Below are positions 8,771-16,576 of a stretch of 36,102 bases of DNA, piece by piece. Source of the stretch: Bacillus sp. (in: firmicutes) (lineage in GTDB: Bacteria; Bacillota; Bacilli; Bacillales; Cytobacillaceae); the NCBI GenBank assembly GCA_031177865.1, contig JAPSKD010000013.1, positions 1-36,102 of the forward strand, given 5' to 3'. The position numbers and the translations under genes were made by a program. The notes beneath the pieces were generated by a model. That model saw only the letters and a program-made list of their open reading frames with translations. It did not search any database and had not been told where the DNA came from. Within the stretch, counting starts at the first letter, position 1, and each line of letters starts with the position of its first letter.

Positions 8771-9758
8771 ACATTTTTACAATAAATCGCCCTTTTGCCT
8801 GCCCTTGTAATATGATAGGAAGAGTCTGTGCAAGCTCATCTAAGCTTATTTCTTTGGAAATGGATTCAAGAACTTCCGGTTTGAAGTCACTGGCCATTCG
8901 CTGCCAAAGTGGTTTACGGCTTTCCATTGGACAATAGACAGAATCAATCCCAAGAAGATTGATACCACGAAGGATAAAGGGAAACACTGTGGTGGGGACG
9001 TTGCCGCCGCCTGTTAATCCACTGACCGCGACTGAACCATTGTAGTGAATTTTACTTAAAATAGCCGCAAGGGATTCTCCGCCAACCGGGTCAACAGCAC
9101 CAGCCCAAAGCTGTTTATCTAACGCTTTGACCTTTCCGTTAAAAACTTCATCCCGAGAAACAACCTCTTTAGCTCCTAGTTTATGTAAATAATCATGTTC
9201 ACTTGCTTTTCCGGTGCTGGCCACAACATCGTAGCCACGTTTTGCCAAGATGGCTACCGCAATGCTTCCAACTCCTCCAGTTGCACCTGAAACTAACACT
9301 TTCCCTTTTTCGGGAGAGAGCCCATTTTCTTCAAGTCTTTGTACGGAAAGGGCTGCCGTTAACCCGGCGGTTCCATAGATCATAGCTTCTTTTAAAGAAA
9401 GGCCTGAAGGTAATGGTACAATCCAATCCGCAGGAATCCGCGCATATTCACTGTAACCGCCATAATGGGAAACCCCAATTTCATAGCTCGTAGCAATGAC
9501 TTGATCTCCCTCCGCGTAGCGAGGGTCTTCCGAAGAAACAACCACGCCTGCTAAGTCAATCCCTGGTACAAATGGGTAGGACCTGACAATTTTCCCTTCA
9601 GGAATACTGGCTAAGCCGTCTTTGTAATTAATGCTAGAATAGGCAACTTTAATTAATACCTCACCATGAGGTAAATCATCAAAAGTAATTTTTTTGATTC
9701 CGATTGTGAAATCACCTTCTGTCTTATCCATGACTAAAGCTTTGAAATCCTCTTTCAA
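8769..9758 (-). CDS. yhfP: Acrylyl-CoA reductase / YhdH-YhfP family quinone-type oxidoreductase
   Basis: 329-residue medium-chain dehydrogenase/reductase without the zinc ligands. It has the GroES-like N-terminal half (VAYSSINYKDGLA, PFVPGIDLAGVV) and a Rossmann half with the VSGATGGVGSIAVAIL dinucleotide loop. It closely resembles what I recall of B. subtilis YhfP across its length. The family (TIGR02823; YhdH, AcuI) reduces acrylyl-CoA to propionyl-CoA with NADPH. The physiological substrate here is inferred, not visible. I chose TTG at 9758: the reverse strand has AGAGGTGG 8 bases ahead of it, whereas the upstream in-frame GTG (9770) is embedded in that same Shine-Dalgarno. It converges with the glc operon and shares its terminator. 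Confidence 0.88.
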   Translation of the reverse strand: MKEDFKALVMDKTEGDFTIGIKKITFDDLPHGEVLIKVAYSSINYKDGLASIPEGKIVRSYPFVPGIDLAGVVVSSEDPRYAEGDQVIATSYEIGVSHYGGYSEYARIPADWIVPLPSGLSLKEAMIYGTAGLTAALSVQRLEENGLSPEKGKVLVSGATGGVGSIAVAILAKRGYDVVASTGKASEHDYLHKLGAKEVVSRDEVFNGKVKALDKQLWAGAVDPVGGESLAAILSKIHYNGSVAVSGLTGGGNVPTTVFPFILRGINLLGIDSVYCPMESRKPLWQRMASDFKPEVLESISKEISLDELAQTLPIILQGQAKGRFIVKM

Positions 9759-9965
9759 AATAATAACCACCTCTCTAATATAAAATTTTCCATTTCCATC
9801 ATACTACATTATTATAAATGTATAGAACTCTAAACCCGTTATACCTTTTGATATCATTGATGGAGTAAAGAGGCTTTTGAAGGGAATTTAACATACTTAG
9901 TTATGTACTAAATTCATTACTTTGAACTAAAATAGAAAAAAGGTAAAAAATTAGGAGTTGATTTT

Positions 9966-9992
9966 ATGTATTTAGTGAGGCCCCCTTGTTAA
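9966..9992 (+). CDS. Putative leader peptide (8 aa, MYLVRPPC) upstream of the MFS exporter
   Basis: An ATG at 9966 sits 8 bases after AGGAG (9953-9957) and opens an eight-codon frame ending in TAA, with an Arg-Pro-Pro-Cys tail. It lies about 70 bases ahead of the exporter start and just before the hairpin that masks the exporter's ribosome binding site. This arrangement is typical of ribosome-stalling leaders of inducible antibiotic-resistance genes (erm, cat, some ABC-F and MFS genes). Consecutive prolines slow peptide-bond formation, which fits a stalling role. The small size means chance cannot be excluded; no translation evidence is available. Confidence 0.55.
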   Translation: MYLVRPPC

Positions 9993-10001
9993 TCTAAAAA
10001 G

Positions 10002-10069
10002 ACCATTCGTCCACCTCCTTAATCTTTCTTTATAAAAAAGAAAAAAGGAGGAACCAATTGGATGATGGT
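10002..10069 (+). promoter_or_regulatory. Attenuator hairpin sequestering the MFS exporter RBS and start codon
   Basis: CCTCCTT (10014-10020) is perfectly complementary to the exporter's Shine-Dalgarno AAGGAGG (10045-10051). Inside it TTTCTTT (10025-10031) pairs with AAAGAAA (10037-10043), closing on a 5-base loop. Outside it, TCC (10010-10012) can pair with GGA (10060-10062) and ACCAT (10002-10006) with ATGGT (10065-10069), which covers the ATG. No T run follows, so the design is translational rather than transcriptional attenuation. The pairings are read from the sequence; the regulatory role is inferred. Confidence 0.7.
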
Positions 10070-11231
10070 AAAAAACGTAAATAAGCTTTACCTAATAATA
10101 TTTTTTCATAACCTTACCCCGGCTTACGTAATCGAAAGGTTGTTTTGGGAGCAGCGGGGCATGACAGTATTGATGGTTGTTCTTTGCGAAATCATCTATG
10201 CTGTAAGTATTGTCATATTTGAAATACCTACAGGTGTTTTTGCCGACAAATACGGTAGAAAAACCCTCCTCGTTTTTGGGGCAGTCTTATCAATGTTCGA
10301 ATTTATTATTTTGCTGTTTGCTAATCATTTTTGGACATTCGCTTTGGTTGTCTTTCTAGCAGGTATTTCGAGCGCCTGTACAAGTGGTGCCTGGAATGCA
10401 CTTCTGTATGACTCACTGTTAACAGTCAAAAAACAAACATCCTTTGAAAAAATTGTTGGCCGAATGAATTCACTCGATCTTATCGCTTCTTTACTTGCAG
10501 CCCTATCAGGAAGTGTACTGGCAAAATATTTTGGATTTGAATTTAACTATATAGTTTCAGCAGCAAGCATGTTCCTTGGATTGGTACTTACAATCCTGCT
10601 AAAGGAACCATCAAGGAATAGACATCAAGGGACAAATGAAGGAAAAAAGGGATTTTTTATCGTTTACGTACAAAAATCGATCTCCTTCTATAAAACCAGT
10701 CCAAGGGTAGTTTCCATCATTACGCAAGCGATGGGTATCGCTGCCTGCATAACCTATTTAGATGAGTTTTGGCAGCTATATTTAGATGAGATTGGGTATT
10801 CCGTACTATTTTTCGGACTATTTTCAGCCTGTATTTCGCTGGCAAGAATTCCAGGAAATTTACTAGCGGCTTATCTACTTACCTATTTCAAGGCACAATC
10901 AATCATTCACTTTATACTAGGAATTTCCACTATTGGCTTTTTCATGACAGCTATTTTTCCAGGTATTATCGGCATAATCATGATCATATTCATATTTTTA
11001 GCCAGCGGGGTAATAGACCCAGTTGTAACCGGTTATCTTCATCATCATGGTAATTCTGAAATAAGAGCGACAATTGAGTCGATTCAATCTTTGTTTGAAA
11101 GCATCATAACCTTTACAGTTGGTATCGGCTTTGGTATCATTTCATCAAGTTTCTCCATTCTCTCAGGGTTCATATTTTTAGGAGCAATATCGTGTCTATT
11201 TTTCTTTTACTATTTGAAAAAGGCTTTGTAA
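10062..11231 (+). CDS. MFS family efflux transporter (probable drug exporter)
   Basis: 389-residue, strongly hydrophobic protein with about 12 predicted membrane segments. The conserved MFS motif A follows TM2 as EIPTGVFADKYGRK, and TM4-5 includes GISSACTSGAWNALLYDS. It resembles the small group of Firmicute MFS proteins annotated as macrolide or multidrug exporters, but I cannot name a substrate. Two ATGs stand in tandem (10062 and 10065); AAGGAGG (10045-10051) is 10 bases before the first. The upstream leader ORF and SD-masking hairpin suggest induction by a ribosome-targeting compound, which is the main hint of a drug-export role. It has its own weak terminator and no regulator gene next to it. 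Confidence 0.85.
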   Translation: MMVKNVNKLYLIIFFHNLTPAYVIERLFWEQRGMTVLMVVLCEIIYAVSIVIFEIPTGVFADKYGRKTLLVFGAVLSMFEFIILLFANHFWTFALVVFLAGISSACTSGAWNALLYDSLLTVKKQTSFEKIVGRMNSLDLIASLLAALSGSVLAKYFGFEFNYIVSAASMFLGLVLTILLKEPSRNRHQGTNEGKKGFFIVYVQKSISFYKTSPRVVSIITQAMGIAACITYLDEFWQLYLDEIGYSVLFFGLFSACISLARIPGNLLAAYLLTYFKAQSIIHFILGISTIGFFMTAIFPGIIGIIMIIFIFLASGVIDPVVTGYLHHHGNSEIRATIESIQSLFESIITFTVGIGFGIISSSFSILSGFIFLGAISCLFFFYYLKKAL

Positions 11232-11238
11232 AGAATTA

Positions 11239-11269
11239 GAAGCCATCCTTTGGGGTGGTTTTATTTTTT
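11239..11269 (+). terminator. Terminator of the MFS exporter gene
   Basis: CCATCC (11243-11248) pairs with GGGTGG (11253-11258, one G-T pair), flanked by AA/TT, and is followed by TTTTATTTTTT. Confidence 0.7.
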
Positions 11270-11286
11270 CACACAGTTTATTTAGT

Positions 11287-11313
11287 TGAAACCTATTAAC
11301 CTATTTATCCGTC
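11287..11313 (+). promoter_or_regulatory. ECF sigma-factor promoter (sigma-M/X type) of ypuA
   Basis: A perfect TGAAAC (11287-11292) is followed after 17 bases by CGTC (11310-11313), about 45 bases ahead of the start codon. TGAAAC-N16/17-CGTC is the sigma-M/sigma-X consensus of B. subtilis, and I recall ypuA there as a sigma-M target. The 17-base spacer is at the long end of the range. Confidence 0.65.
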
Positions 11314-11357
11314 TTTTATTTTGAATCATCTTAGAATTTTGATTAGGAGTGATTGAT

Positions 11358-12278
11358 TTGAAGCATTTTTATAAGGTGACTGCATTTGCTATTATATTGG
11401 CATTAATCGTGTCGGTAACTAGTACAAGCAAGGTGTTTGCCGATACTAATGGTAATAATGAAGAGAGTATCAATGAAAAGTTTGGGTTGCCGATTGTCGT
11501 TTATGGGGAAGCATTATCACAAGCTCAAAAGGATGAAGTGAGAGAGCTATTAAAGGTTAACGATACGAGCAAGGTCAAAGAAATTACTGTAACAGGAGAA
11601 GATTTGGTTAAATATATAAAAGGAGATGCACACTCTAATATGTATTCCTCCGCTAAAATCACGCGAAAGGATGCTGGTGAAGGACTTGTTATTAATCAGG
11701 TAACTCCTGAAAATATTACAGAGGTTACCGATGAAATGTACGCCAACGCCCTGCTGACTGCTGGGATTCAAGACGCAGTTGTAGATGTAGCTTCTCCAGT
11801 AAAAGTCAGTGGACACTCTGCATTAGTTGGGATTTATAAGGCCTATGACGAAGGTGAAGGCGCAACGCTAGATTTGGAGCGTACAGAAGTCGCCAACGAG
11901 GAATTAAACTTGGCTACTGATTTAGCGAAAAAAGAAGGACTGAATCAGGATAAAGTTAGTGAACTGTTAACAGAAATCAAAAAGGAAATTGCTGAACAAA
12001 ACCCTGCAACAAAAGAAGAAGTTGCAGCAATTATTGATGAAAAATTAAAGACGCTCGAAATCAGCTTAAGTCCTGAAGATCGCCAGCTGTTACTAGACCT
12101 GTTTGAAAAAATGAGAGATTTAAATATTAATTTCGATAATGTTAAATCGCAGCTCGAAAATCTTACTCAGGATATCCAGCAGCGGATAGAAGAAGCAGTA
12201 GGAGACAAGAATTTTCTACAACAAGTAGCCGATTTCTTTAAACAATTAATAGAAAGTATTAAAAGTATATTCTCATAG
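11358..12278 (+). CDS. ypuA: DUF1002 (YpuA-like) secreted/envelope protein
   Basis: 306-residue exported protein. The first 28 residues form a signal peptide (basic MKHFYK, hydrophobic core, cleavage after KVFA). The DUF1002 body follows (FGLPIVVYGEALS, VKEITVTGEDLVKYI, SSAKITRK, GEGLVINQVTPENITEVT, ALLTAGIQDAVVDVASPVKVSGHSAL), then an acidic, helical C-terminal half likely to form a coiled coil (about 190-290). There is no lipobox or sorting signal. The biochemical function is unknown; it is usually listed as an envelope-stress gene. The start is TTG at 11358, 8 bases after AGGAG. The in-frame GTG at 11349 overlaps that Shine-Dalgarno, so it is not credible. The gene is monocistronic. Confidence 0.85.
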   Translation: MKHFYKVTAFAIILALIVSVTSTSKVFADTNGNNEESINEKFGLPIVVYGEALSQAQKDEVRELLKVNDTSKVKEITVTGEDLVKYIKGDAHSNMYSSAKITRKDAGEGLVINQVTPENITEVTDEMYANALLTAGIQDAVVDVASPVKVSGHSALVGIYKAYDEGEGATLDLERTEVANEELNLATDLAKKEGLNQDKVSELLTEIKKEIAEQNPATKEEVAAIIDEKLKTLEISLSPEDRQLLLDLFEKMRDLNINFDNVKSQLENLTQDIQQRIEEAVGDKNFLQQVADFFKQLIESIKSIFS

Positions 12279-12282
12279 TATT

Positions 12283-12318
12283 AAGGCTCAGTCATTGAAC
12301 TGAGCCTTTCGTTCATTT
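12283..12318 (+). terminator. Terminator of ypuA
   Basis: A 9-bp stem, AAGGCTCAG/CTGAGCCTT (12283-12291 with 12300-12308), is followed by a moderate T-rich tract (TCGTTCATTT). Confidence 0.75.
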
Positions 12319-12561
12319 GTAACAAAATTTTAATGATAAAATGTAGTGGAGTGACCTCAGGACTATATAAAAATCCCCATTTTTTTGTTAAAATAGAATT
12401 TAAGAAAAAGGATTCGACAAAATTCACAAAAATATGCTTAAGTTAGATTATATTAGCGTAATAAATCTGCTAAAAGCTATGGAACTTAAAATAAAACAAT
12501 AGAATTTTTTGAATTTTGAATAATGACGCATTGATTTTGCAGGAGCAGGAGGAATTAAACT
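12319..12561 (+). other. AT-rich intergenic region upstream of the ftsZ paralogue
   Basis: About 240 bases of very AT-rich sequence with no ORF of note and no trace of ftsA, which normally precedes ftsZ. Several -10-like hexamers are present (TAAAAT at 12337-12342, GATTAT at 12446-12451 with TTCACA 17 bases upstream), but none makes a convincing promoter alone. It ends with an excellent AGGAGGA (12547-12553) 8 bases before the ftsZ-like ATG. Confidence 0.5.
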
Positions 12562-13704
12562 ATGTGGGATTTTGAAATGGACATAGATCAAGTAGCTAGA
12601 ATAAAAGTAATCGGTGTTGGCGGCGGCGGTAATAACGCTGTAAACCGCATGATTGAAGACGGTGTTCAAGGTGTTGAATTTATTGCGGTTAATACAGATG
12701 CTCAAGCTCTTAAACTATCAAAAGCAGAGATTAAAATGCAAATCGGTGCAAACTTAACGAGAGGTTTGGGTGCTGGTGCCAATCCAGAGGTTGGCAGGAA
12801 TGCAGTAGAGGAAAGTAGAAAACAGATCCAAGAAGTTCTAAAGGGAGCAGATATGGTCTTTGTTACCGCTGGTATGGGCGGAGGAACAGGGACTGGAGCT
12901 GCACCAGCGATTGCCCAAATCTCCCGTGAGCTTGGTGCTTTAACCATTGGTGTTGTGACACGTCCATTCGGATTTGAAGGCCGTAAACGTGCAACGAATG
13001 CAGCAGCTGGGATTGATTTAATGCGTGAGGCAGTAGATACATTGATTATTGTACCAAACGATCGCTTGCTGCAAATCGTAGATAAAAAGACTCCTATGAT
13101 TCAAGCTTTCCGTGAGGCAGACAATGTGCTCAGACAAGGTGTACAAGGAATTTCTGATTTAATTGCGGTACCTGGATTAATTAACCTCGATTTCGCAGAC
13201 GTTAAAACGATTATGTCTAATCAAGGGACTGCCTTAATGGGCATAGGTATGGCTAAAGGTAAGGATAGGGCTGTGGAAGCTGCGAAGAAAGCTATTTCAA
13301 GTCCCTTGTTAGAAACGTCTATTGATGGAGCTCATGGTGTCCTCATGAACATCACTGGCGGCAGCAATTTAAGTCTATATGAAGTACAAGAGGCTGCTGA
13401 TATTGTATCATCTGCTGCGGACAAGGAATTAAATATGATTTTTGGTTCCATTATCAATGAAGACTTAAAAGATGAAATCATGATAACGGTCATAGCGACA
13501 GGATTTTCAGAAACAGAACTATCTTCTAAAAAGAACACCGTTAGTCCTTCACGGGATATTACCTCAAGACCACAATCTCAAGGTATTTCACGACGTGAGC
13601 AAAATGTTCAAGAAGATTCTACACCTAGTCATGACAGACAAAGACAACATTCAGAAGATACGCTCGATATTCCTACATTCCTGCGTAATCGTAATCGAAG
13701 ATAA
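12562..13704 (+). CDS. FtsZ-family tubulin-like GTPase (apparent second FtsZ)
   Basis: 380-residue protein with every FtsZ element. These are [13 protein letters not shown] near the start, the GTP signature GGGTGTG at 106-112, the catalytic T7 loop [10 protein letters not shown] (208-217, with D210 and D213), and the C-terminal peptide [15 protein letters not shown] (366-380) that binds FtsA, SepF and ZapA-type partners. A variable hydrophilic linker runs from about 318 to 365. The atypical N-terminus (MWDFEMD) and changed segments such as [17 protein letters not shown] differ from the highly conserved Bacillus FtsZ I remember. There is no ftsA and no division-cluster gene beside it. I therefore read it as a paralogue of the main ftsZ. 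It looks polymerisation-competent. It is monocistronic with a strong terminator. Confidence 0.88.
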   Translation: MWDFEMDIDQVARIKVIGVGGGGNNAVNRMIEDGVQGVEFIAVNTDAQALKLSKAEIKMQIGANLTRGLGAGANPEVGRNAVEESRKQIQEVLKGADMVFVTAGMGGGTGTGAAPAIAQISRELGALTIGVVTRPFGFEGRKRATNAAAGIDLMREAVDTLIIVPNDRLLQIVDKKTPMIQAFREADNVLRQGVQGISDLIAVPGLINLDFADVKTIMSNQGTALMGIGMAKGKDRAVEAAKKAISSPLLETSIDGAHGVLMNITGGSNLSLYEVQEAADIVSSAADKELNMIFGSIINEDLKDEIMITVIATGFSETELSSKKNTVSPSRDITSRPQSQGISRREQNVQEDSTPSHDRQRQHSEDTLDIPTFLRNRNRR

Positions 13705-13714
13705 TGCTACTACC

Positions 13715-13749
13715 AGGGCTGCTGAGAACCATCTCGGCAGCCCTTTTTT
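13715..13749 (+). terminator. Terminator of the ftsZ paralogue
   Basis: A GGGCTGC/GCAGCCC stem extended by GAGA/TCTC around an ACCA loop (13716-13743) is followed by TTTTTT. Confidence 0.93.
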
Positions 13750-13861
13750 GGGGCAAGCGTACAAATGATTCAATTTCGACAATTTTTTTAAAACAATGAG
13801 GAGCAATTGAAACTTTTATGCTAAAATAATATTGAAATAACAACAGCAAGGAGAATTCGCT

Positions 13862-14845
13862 ATGTTAAAAGATATTTTTATCGGCTTATCTCAAAATCAA
13901 TTTTTAAATAATGCAGCTAAAAAGTATGGCTTAAAAATGGGTGCACAAAGTGTCGTTGCAGGTACTAATATTGATGAAGTAATCAAAAGTATTAAGGAAC
14001 TCAACACACACGGAATCTCTTGTACCGTTGATAATTTAGGTGAATTCGTATTCAAAGAAGAAGAGGCGACAGAAGCAAAAGAACAAATTCTTAACGTTAT
14101 TGAAGCGATTCATGAGCATAAAGTGGATGCCCATATTTCTTTAAAGCCAACGCAATTAGGTTTGGATATTGAATACAGCTTTTGTTTAAGCAACTTAAGA
14201 GAAATCGTTGACCGGGCAAACAACTACGGTATTTTTGTTAACATTGATATGGAAGACACCGGTCACCTGCAGCCAACCTTTGATGTTTTGGATGATTTGT
14301 CTAAGGAATATGATAACGTTGGAACGGTTATTCAGGCATATTTACTTCGTGCTGATGAATACCTCGAAAAATATAAAAACTATCGTATGCGGATTGTAAA
14401 AGGAGCTTATAAGGAGCCCGTTGAATACGCTTACCAAAATAAAAAAGACATAGACGCCAATTTTATTAAACTGATTGAATGGCATTTATTAAACGGAAAA
14501 TTCACATCGATCGCCACACATGATCACAATGTCATCAACCATGTAAAGGCATTTGTTAAAAAGAACAACATCCCGAATCATCAGTTTGAGTTTCAAATGC
14601 TCTATGGTTTTAGAAAAGACATGCAGCTGCAGCTGGCTAAAGAAGGCTATAACTTCTGTACCTATGTACCTTTTGGAAATGACTGGTATGGCTATTTCAT
14701 GAGACGGCTGGCAGAAAGACCTCAGAACTTAAATCTTGTGGCCAAGCAAGTATTTAACAAAAAAACAAACACCATTATTGGAGTTGCTGTAGGGGCATTT
14801 TTGTTGGGAAGATTGACAAAGAATTCAAAGAAGAATCGTAGATAA
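13862..14845 (+). CDS. Proline dehydrogenase (monofunctional), with C-terminal hydrophobic tail
   Basis: 327-residue FAD enzyme that oxidises L-proline to pyrroline-5-carboxylate, the first step of proline breakdown. The PRODH barrel is recognisable from SLKPTQLGLDI, NIDMEDTGHLQPTFDVL, RMRIVKGAYKEP, IATHDHNVINHV, FQMLYGFRKDMQ and GNDWYGYFMRRLAERPQN, which contains the paired substrate-binding arginines. After the catalytic domain (ending near residue 298) comes NTIIGVAVGAFLLGRL and a basic KNSKKNRR end, which looks like a tail anchor. Monofunctional Bacillus PRODHs pass electrons to quinone, so membrane anchoring is plausible. AAGGAG lies 8 bases before the ATG. No pyrroline-5-carboxylate dehydrogenase or PutR-like gene is adjacent. 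Confidence 0.93.
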   Translation: MLKDIFIGLSQNQFLNNAAKKYGLKMGAQSVVAGTNIDEVIKSIKELNTHGISCTVDNLGEFVFKEEEATEAKEQILNVIEAIHEHKVDAHISLKPTQLGLDIEYSFCLSNLREIVDRANNYGIFVNIDMEDTGHLQPTFDVLDDLSKEYDNVGTVIQAYLLRADEYLEKYKNYRMRIVKGAYKEPVEYAYQNKKDIDANFIKLIEWHLLNGKFTSIATHDHNVINHVKAFVKKNNIPNHQFEFQMLYGFRKDMQLQLAKEGYNFCTYVPFGNDWYGYFMRRLAERPQNLNLVAKQVFNKKTNTIIGVAVGAFLLGRLTKNSKKNRR

Positions 14846-14854
14846 GCTCTTTAA

Positions 14855-14886
14855 CCCCTGCTCCATTAAAAGGGGATTATTTTTGT
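14855..14886 (+). terminator. Weak terminator after proline dehydrogenase
   Basis: A short CCCCT/AGGGG stem (14855-14859 with 14871-14875) is followed by ATTATTTTTGTG. The stem is only five pairs, so termination may be partial. Confidence 0.5.
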
Positions 14887-14990
14887 GTTTATCAGGTCTA
14901 AAGAACTAGTTAATGGATAAATTGACAAGTTTTCCAATATTTAATAAAATTAACAGATGTACTGAAATTAATGAAAAGGGGGAAATTTTT

Positions 14991-15983
14991 ATGAGAAAGA
15001 AAAAATTTTACTTCACCATGGTCTTACTGTTAACATTATCTATGATTCTAGCTGCATGTGGTAGCAAAGACGAAAGTGGGGAACAGTCGGGAAATGAAGA
15101 GCAAGAAAAACCCAAATTTATTAGTATTTTAACAGGTGGCACAGGTGGAACCTATTATCCATTGGGGGGCTCCTTTGCTGAAATCATAAAAGATGAAACA
15201 GGTATAGAGGCGAATGCTGAAACAAGTGGGGCTTCAGCCGAAAACATGACTACCCTTAAGAATGGCGATGCAGAAATTGCTTTTTCCCAAACAGATATTG
15301 CCTCGTATGCTGTTAACGGAAAATTAATGTTTGAGAACAATAAGGTTGAAAATGTAAAGGCCATTGCTACCTTGTATCCAGAAACCATTCAAATTGTAAC
15401 TACAAAGAAATCTGGGATTACTTCGGTTCAAGATTTAAAGGGGAAAAAGGTATCAGTAGGGGCCCCTGGCTCGGGTACTGCCGCAAATGCCGAACAAATT
15501 CTTGAAGTACATGGAATGACTTTTGATGATATTAATAAACAAGATTTATCATTTGATGAGTCTACACAAGGAATTCAAGATGGAACGATTGACGCTGCAT
15601 TTGTAACAGCTGGAACGCCAACTGGTGCAGTTGAAGGTCTCGGAGCAACAGAGGATGTAGTCATTATTCCAATTGAACAAGACAAAATAGATAGTCTAAT
15701 TAAAAAGTATCCATTCTATGTAAAAGAAGAGATTCCCTCAGGAACATATGGATTGGAAGCTGCGGTAACAACAGTAGCGGTTCAAGCGATGCTGGTGGCC
15801 AGCAGCGACCTTTCAGAGGATGCTGTTTATGAAATTACGAAAGCAATCTTTGAAAATCTTGATAAAGTGACACATGCCAAAGGGAAATTAATTAAGGTAG
15901 AAAATGCCTTAAATGGTGTAGGGATTGATGTACATCCAGGTGCAGAAAAATATTTTGATGAAAAAGGCATAAAAGCCAAGTAA
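14991..15983 (+). CDS. TAXI-family TRAP transporter solute-binding lipoprotein
   Basis: 330-residue extracytoplasmic receptor. A lipoprotein signal peptide ends in the lipobox L20-A21-A22-C23, followed by a charged linker. The NMT1/TAXI periplasmic-binding fold starts with ISILTGGTGGTYYPLGGSFAEI and continues with AEIAFSQTDIASYA, LYPETIQIVTTKKSGI, DLKGKKVSVGAPGSGT and GTIDAAFVTAGTPT. TAXI receptors deliver solutes to a fused DctQM permease, present two genes downstream. The substrate is not evident. I chose ATG 14991, 8 bases after AAGGGGG, because it opens a canonical lipoprotein signal. An in-frame ATG at 14913 would add 26 residues in front and bury the signal. A hairpin after the gene probably lets it be expressed more than the permease. 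Confidence 0.93.
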   Translation: MRKKKFYFTMVLLLTLSMILAACGSKDESGEQSGNEEQEKPKFISILTGGTGGTYYPLGGSFAEIIKDETGIEANAETSGASAENMTTLKNGDAEIAFSQTDIASYAVNGKLMFENNKVENVKAIATLYPETIQIVTTKKSGITSVQDLKGKKVSVGAPGSGTAANAEQILEVHGMTFDDINKQDLSFDESTQGIQDGTIDAAFVTAGTPTGAVEGLGATEDVVIIPIEQDKIDSLIKKYPFYVKEEIPSGTYGLEAAVTTVAVQAMLVASSDLSEDAVYEITKAIFENLDKVTHAKGKLIKVENALNGVGIDVHPGAEKYFDEKGIKAK

Positions 15984-16007
15984 TAAATCATTTCCATTTC
16001 AATTACT

Positions 16008-16036
16008 AGCCGGCTGAGATTGCCGGCTTCCTTTTC
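16008..16036 (+). terminator. Intra-operon hairpin / partial terminator after the TRAP receptor gene
   Basis: A perfect 7-bp GC-rich stem, AGCCGGC/GCCGGCT (16008-16014 with 16022-16028), is followed by TCCTTTTCT. It lies inside the TRAP operon. The T tract is interrupted, so it probably attenuates transcription rather than stopping it. Confidence 0.65.
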
Positions 16037-16054
16037 TATTGCCAGGAGGTGGCA

Positions 16055-16576
16055 ATGAGTAAATTTCAATTGATTATATATCAATCAATTTTCATTTTGA
16101 TCATAATCATCTTTGCATTTATACCACACTACCAAGCCATTGTCTTCCAACCTAACCATACAAAAGCAGACCTGGCCTACATTTTAGCAAAAGATGAAAC
16201 TACCTTTCAAATTAAATATACCCATTCAATTCATTTATCGGATGTAGTCGAAAGCTATAAAATTACTCCTCACCAAGAAATTCAACAATATGAGTTGGTG
16301 TATGAAGATTTTGCTATTGGCATGCCATCCGATGCTGAGGAAGGGGAAACGTTTGAGCAGGTTAATGGAAGCTACTACATCAAAAATATGAAACGGATTT
16401 TTCCTTTCTTTTATTTACGAATCGGACAGGTTCGTGCAAATCATAGAGTGATTTTTAATAACAAGGAATACCCATTATCCCGTTCAATAGAACCTGGGAC
16501 CTCTGTAAAAGTTGAAATCCGTAAATTAAACTACATTGAGATATGGAAAGGAGTGAATATCCTTGAGTCACTATGA
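16055..16576 (+). CDS. DUF1850 domain protein of the TRAP operon
   Basis: 173-residue protein with one N-terminal membrane segment (about residues 5-24) and an extracytoplasmic domain with the DUF1850 landmarks (FQIKYTHSIHLSDVVESYKI near 45-65 and YEDFAIGMPSDAEEG). DUF1850 proteins are recurrent companions of TAXI-type TRAP transporters, where they are found beside or fused to the permease; their molecular role is not established. The start is ATG 16055, five bases after AGGAGG. The in-frame GTG at 16049 lies inside that ribosome binding site. Its last 14 bases overlap the permease gene, so translation is probably coupled. Confidence 0.82.
   Translation: MSKFQLIIYQSIFILIIIIFAFIPHYQAIVFQPNHTKADLAYILAKDETTFQIKYTHSIHLSDVVESYKITPHQEIQQYELVYEDFAIGMPSDAEEGETFEQVNGSYYIKNMKRIFPFFYLRIGQVRANHRVIFNNKEYPLSRSIEPGTSVKVEIRKLNYIEIWKGVNILESL

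Noticed and set aside
8755-9385. Plus-strand ORFs of about 60 codons opposite yhfP
   Set aside because: They are antisense shadows of a clearly conserved enzyme gene.
9901-9949. Sigma-A promoter for the exporter leader (TTGAAC with TAAAAA, or the TAAAAT at 9928)
   Set aside because: Hexamers are present but no pair has both good matches and good spacing, so no promoter was called.
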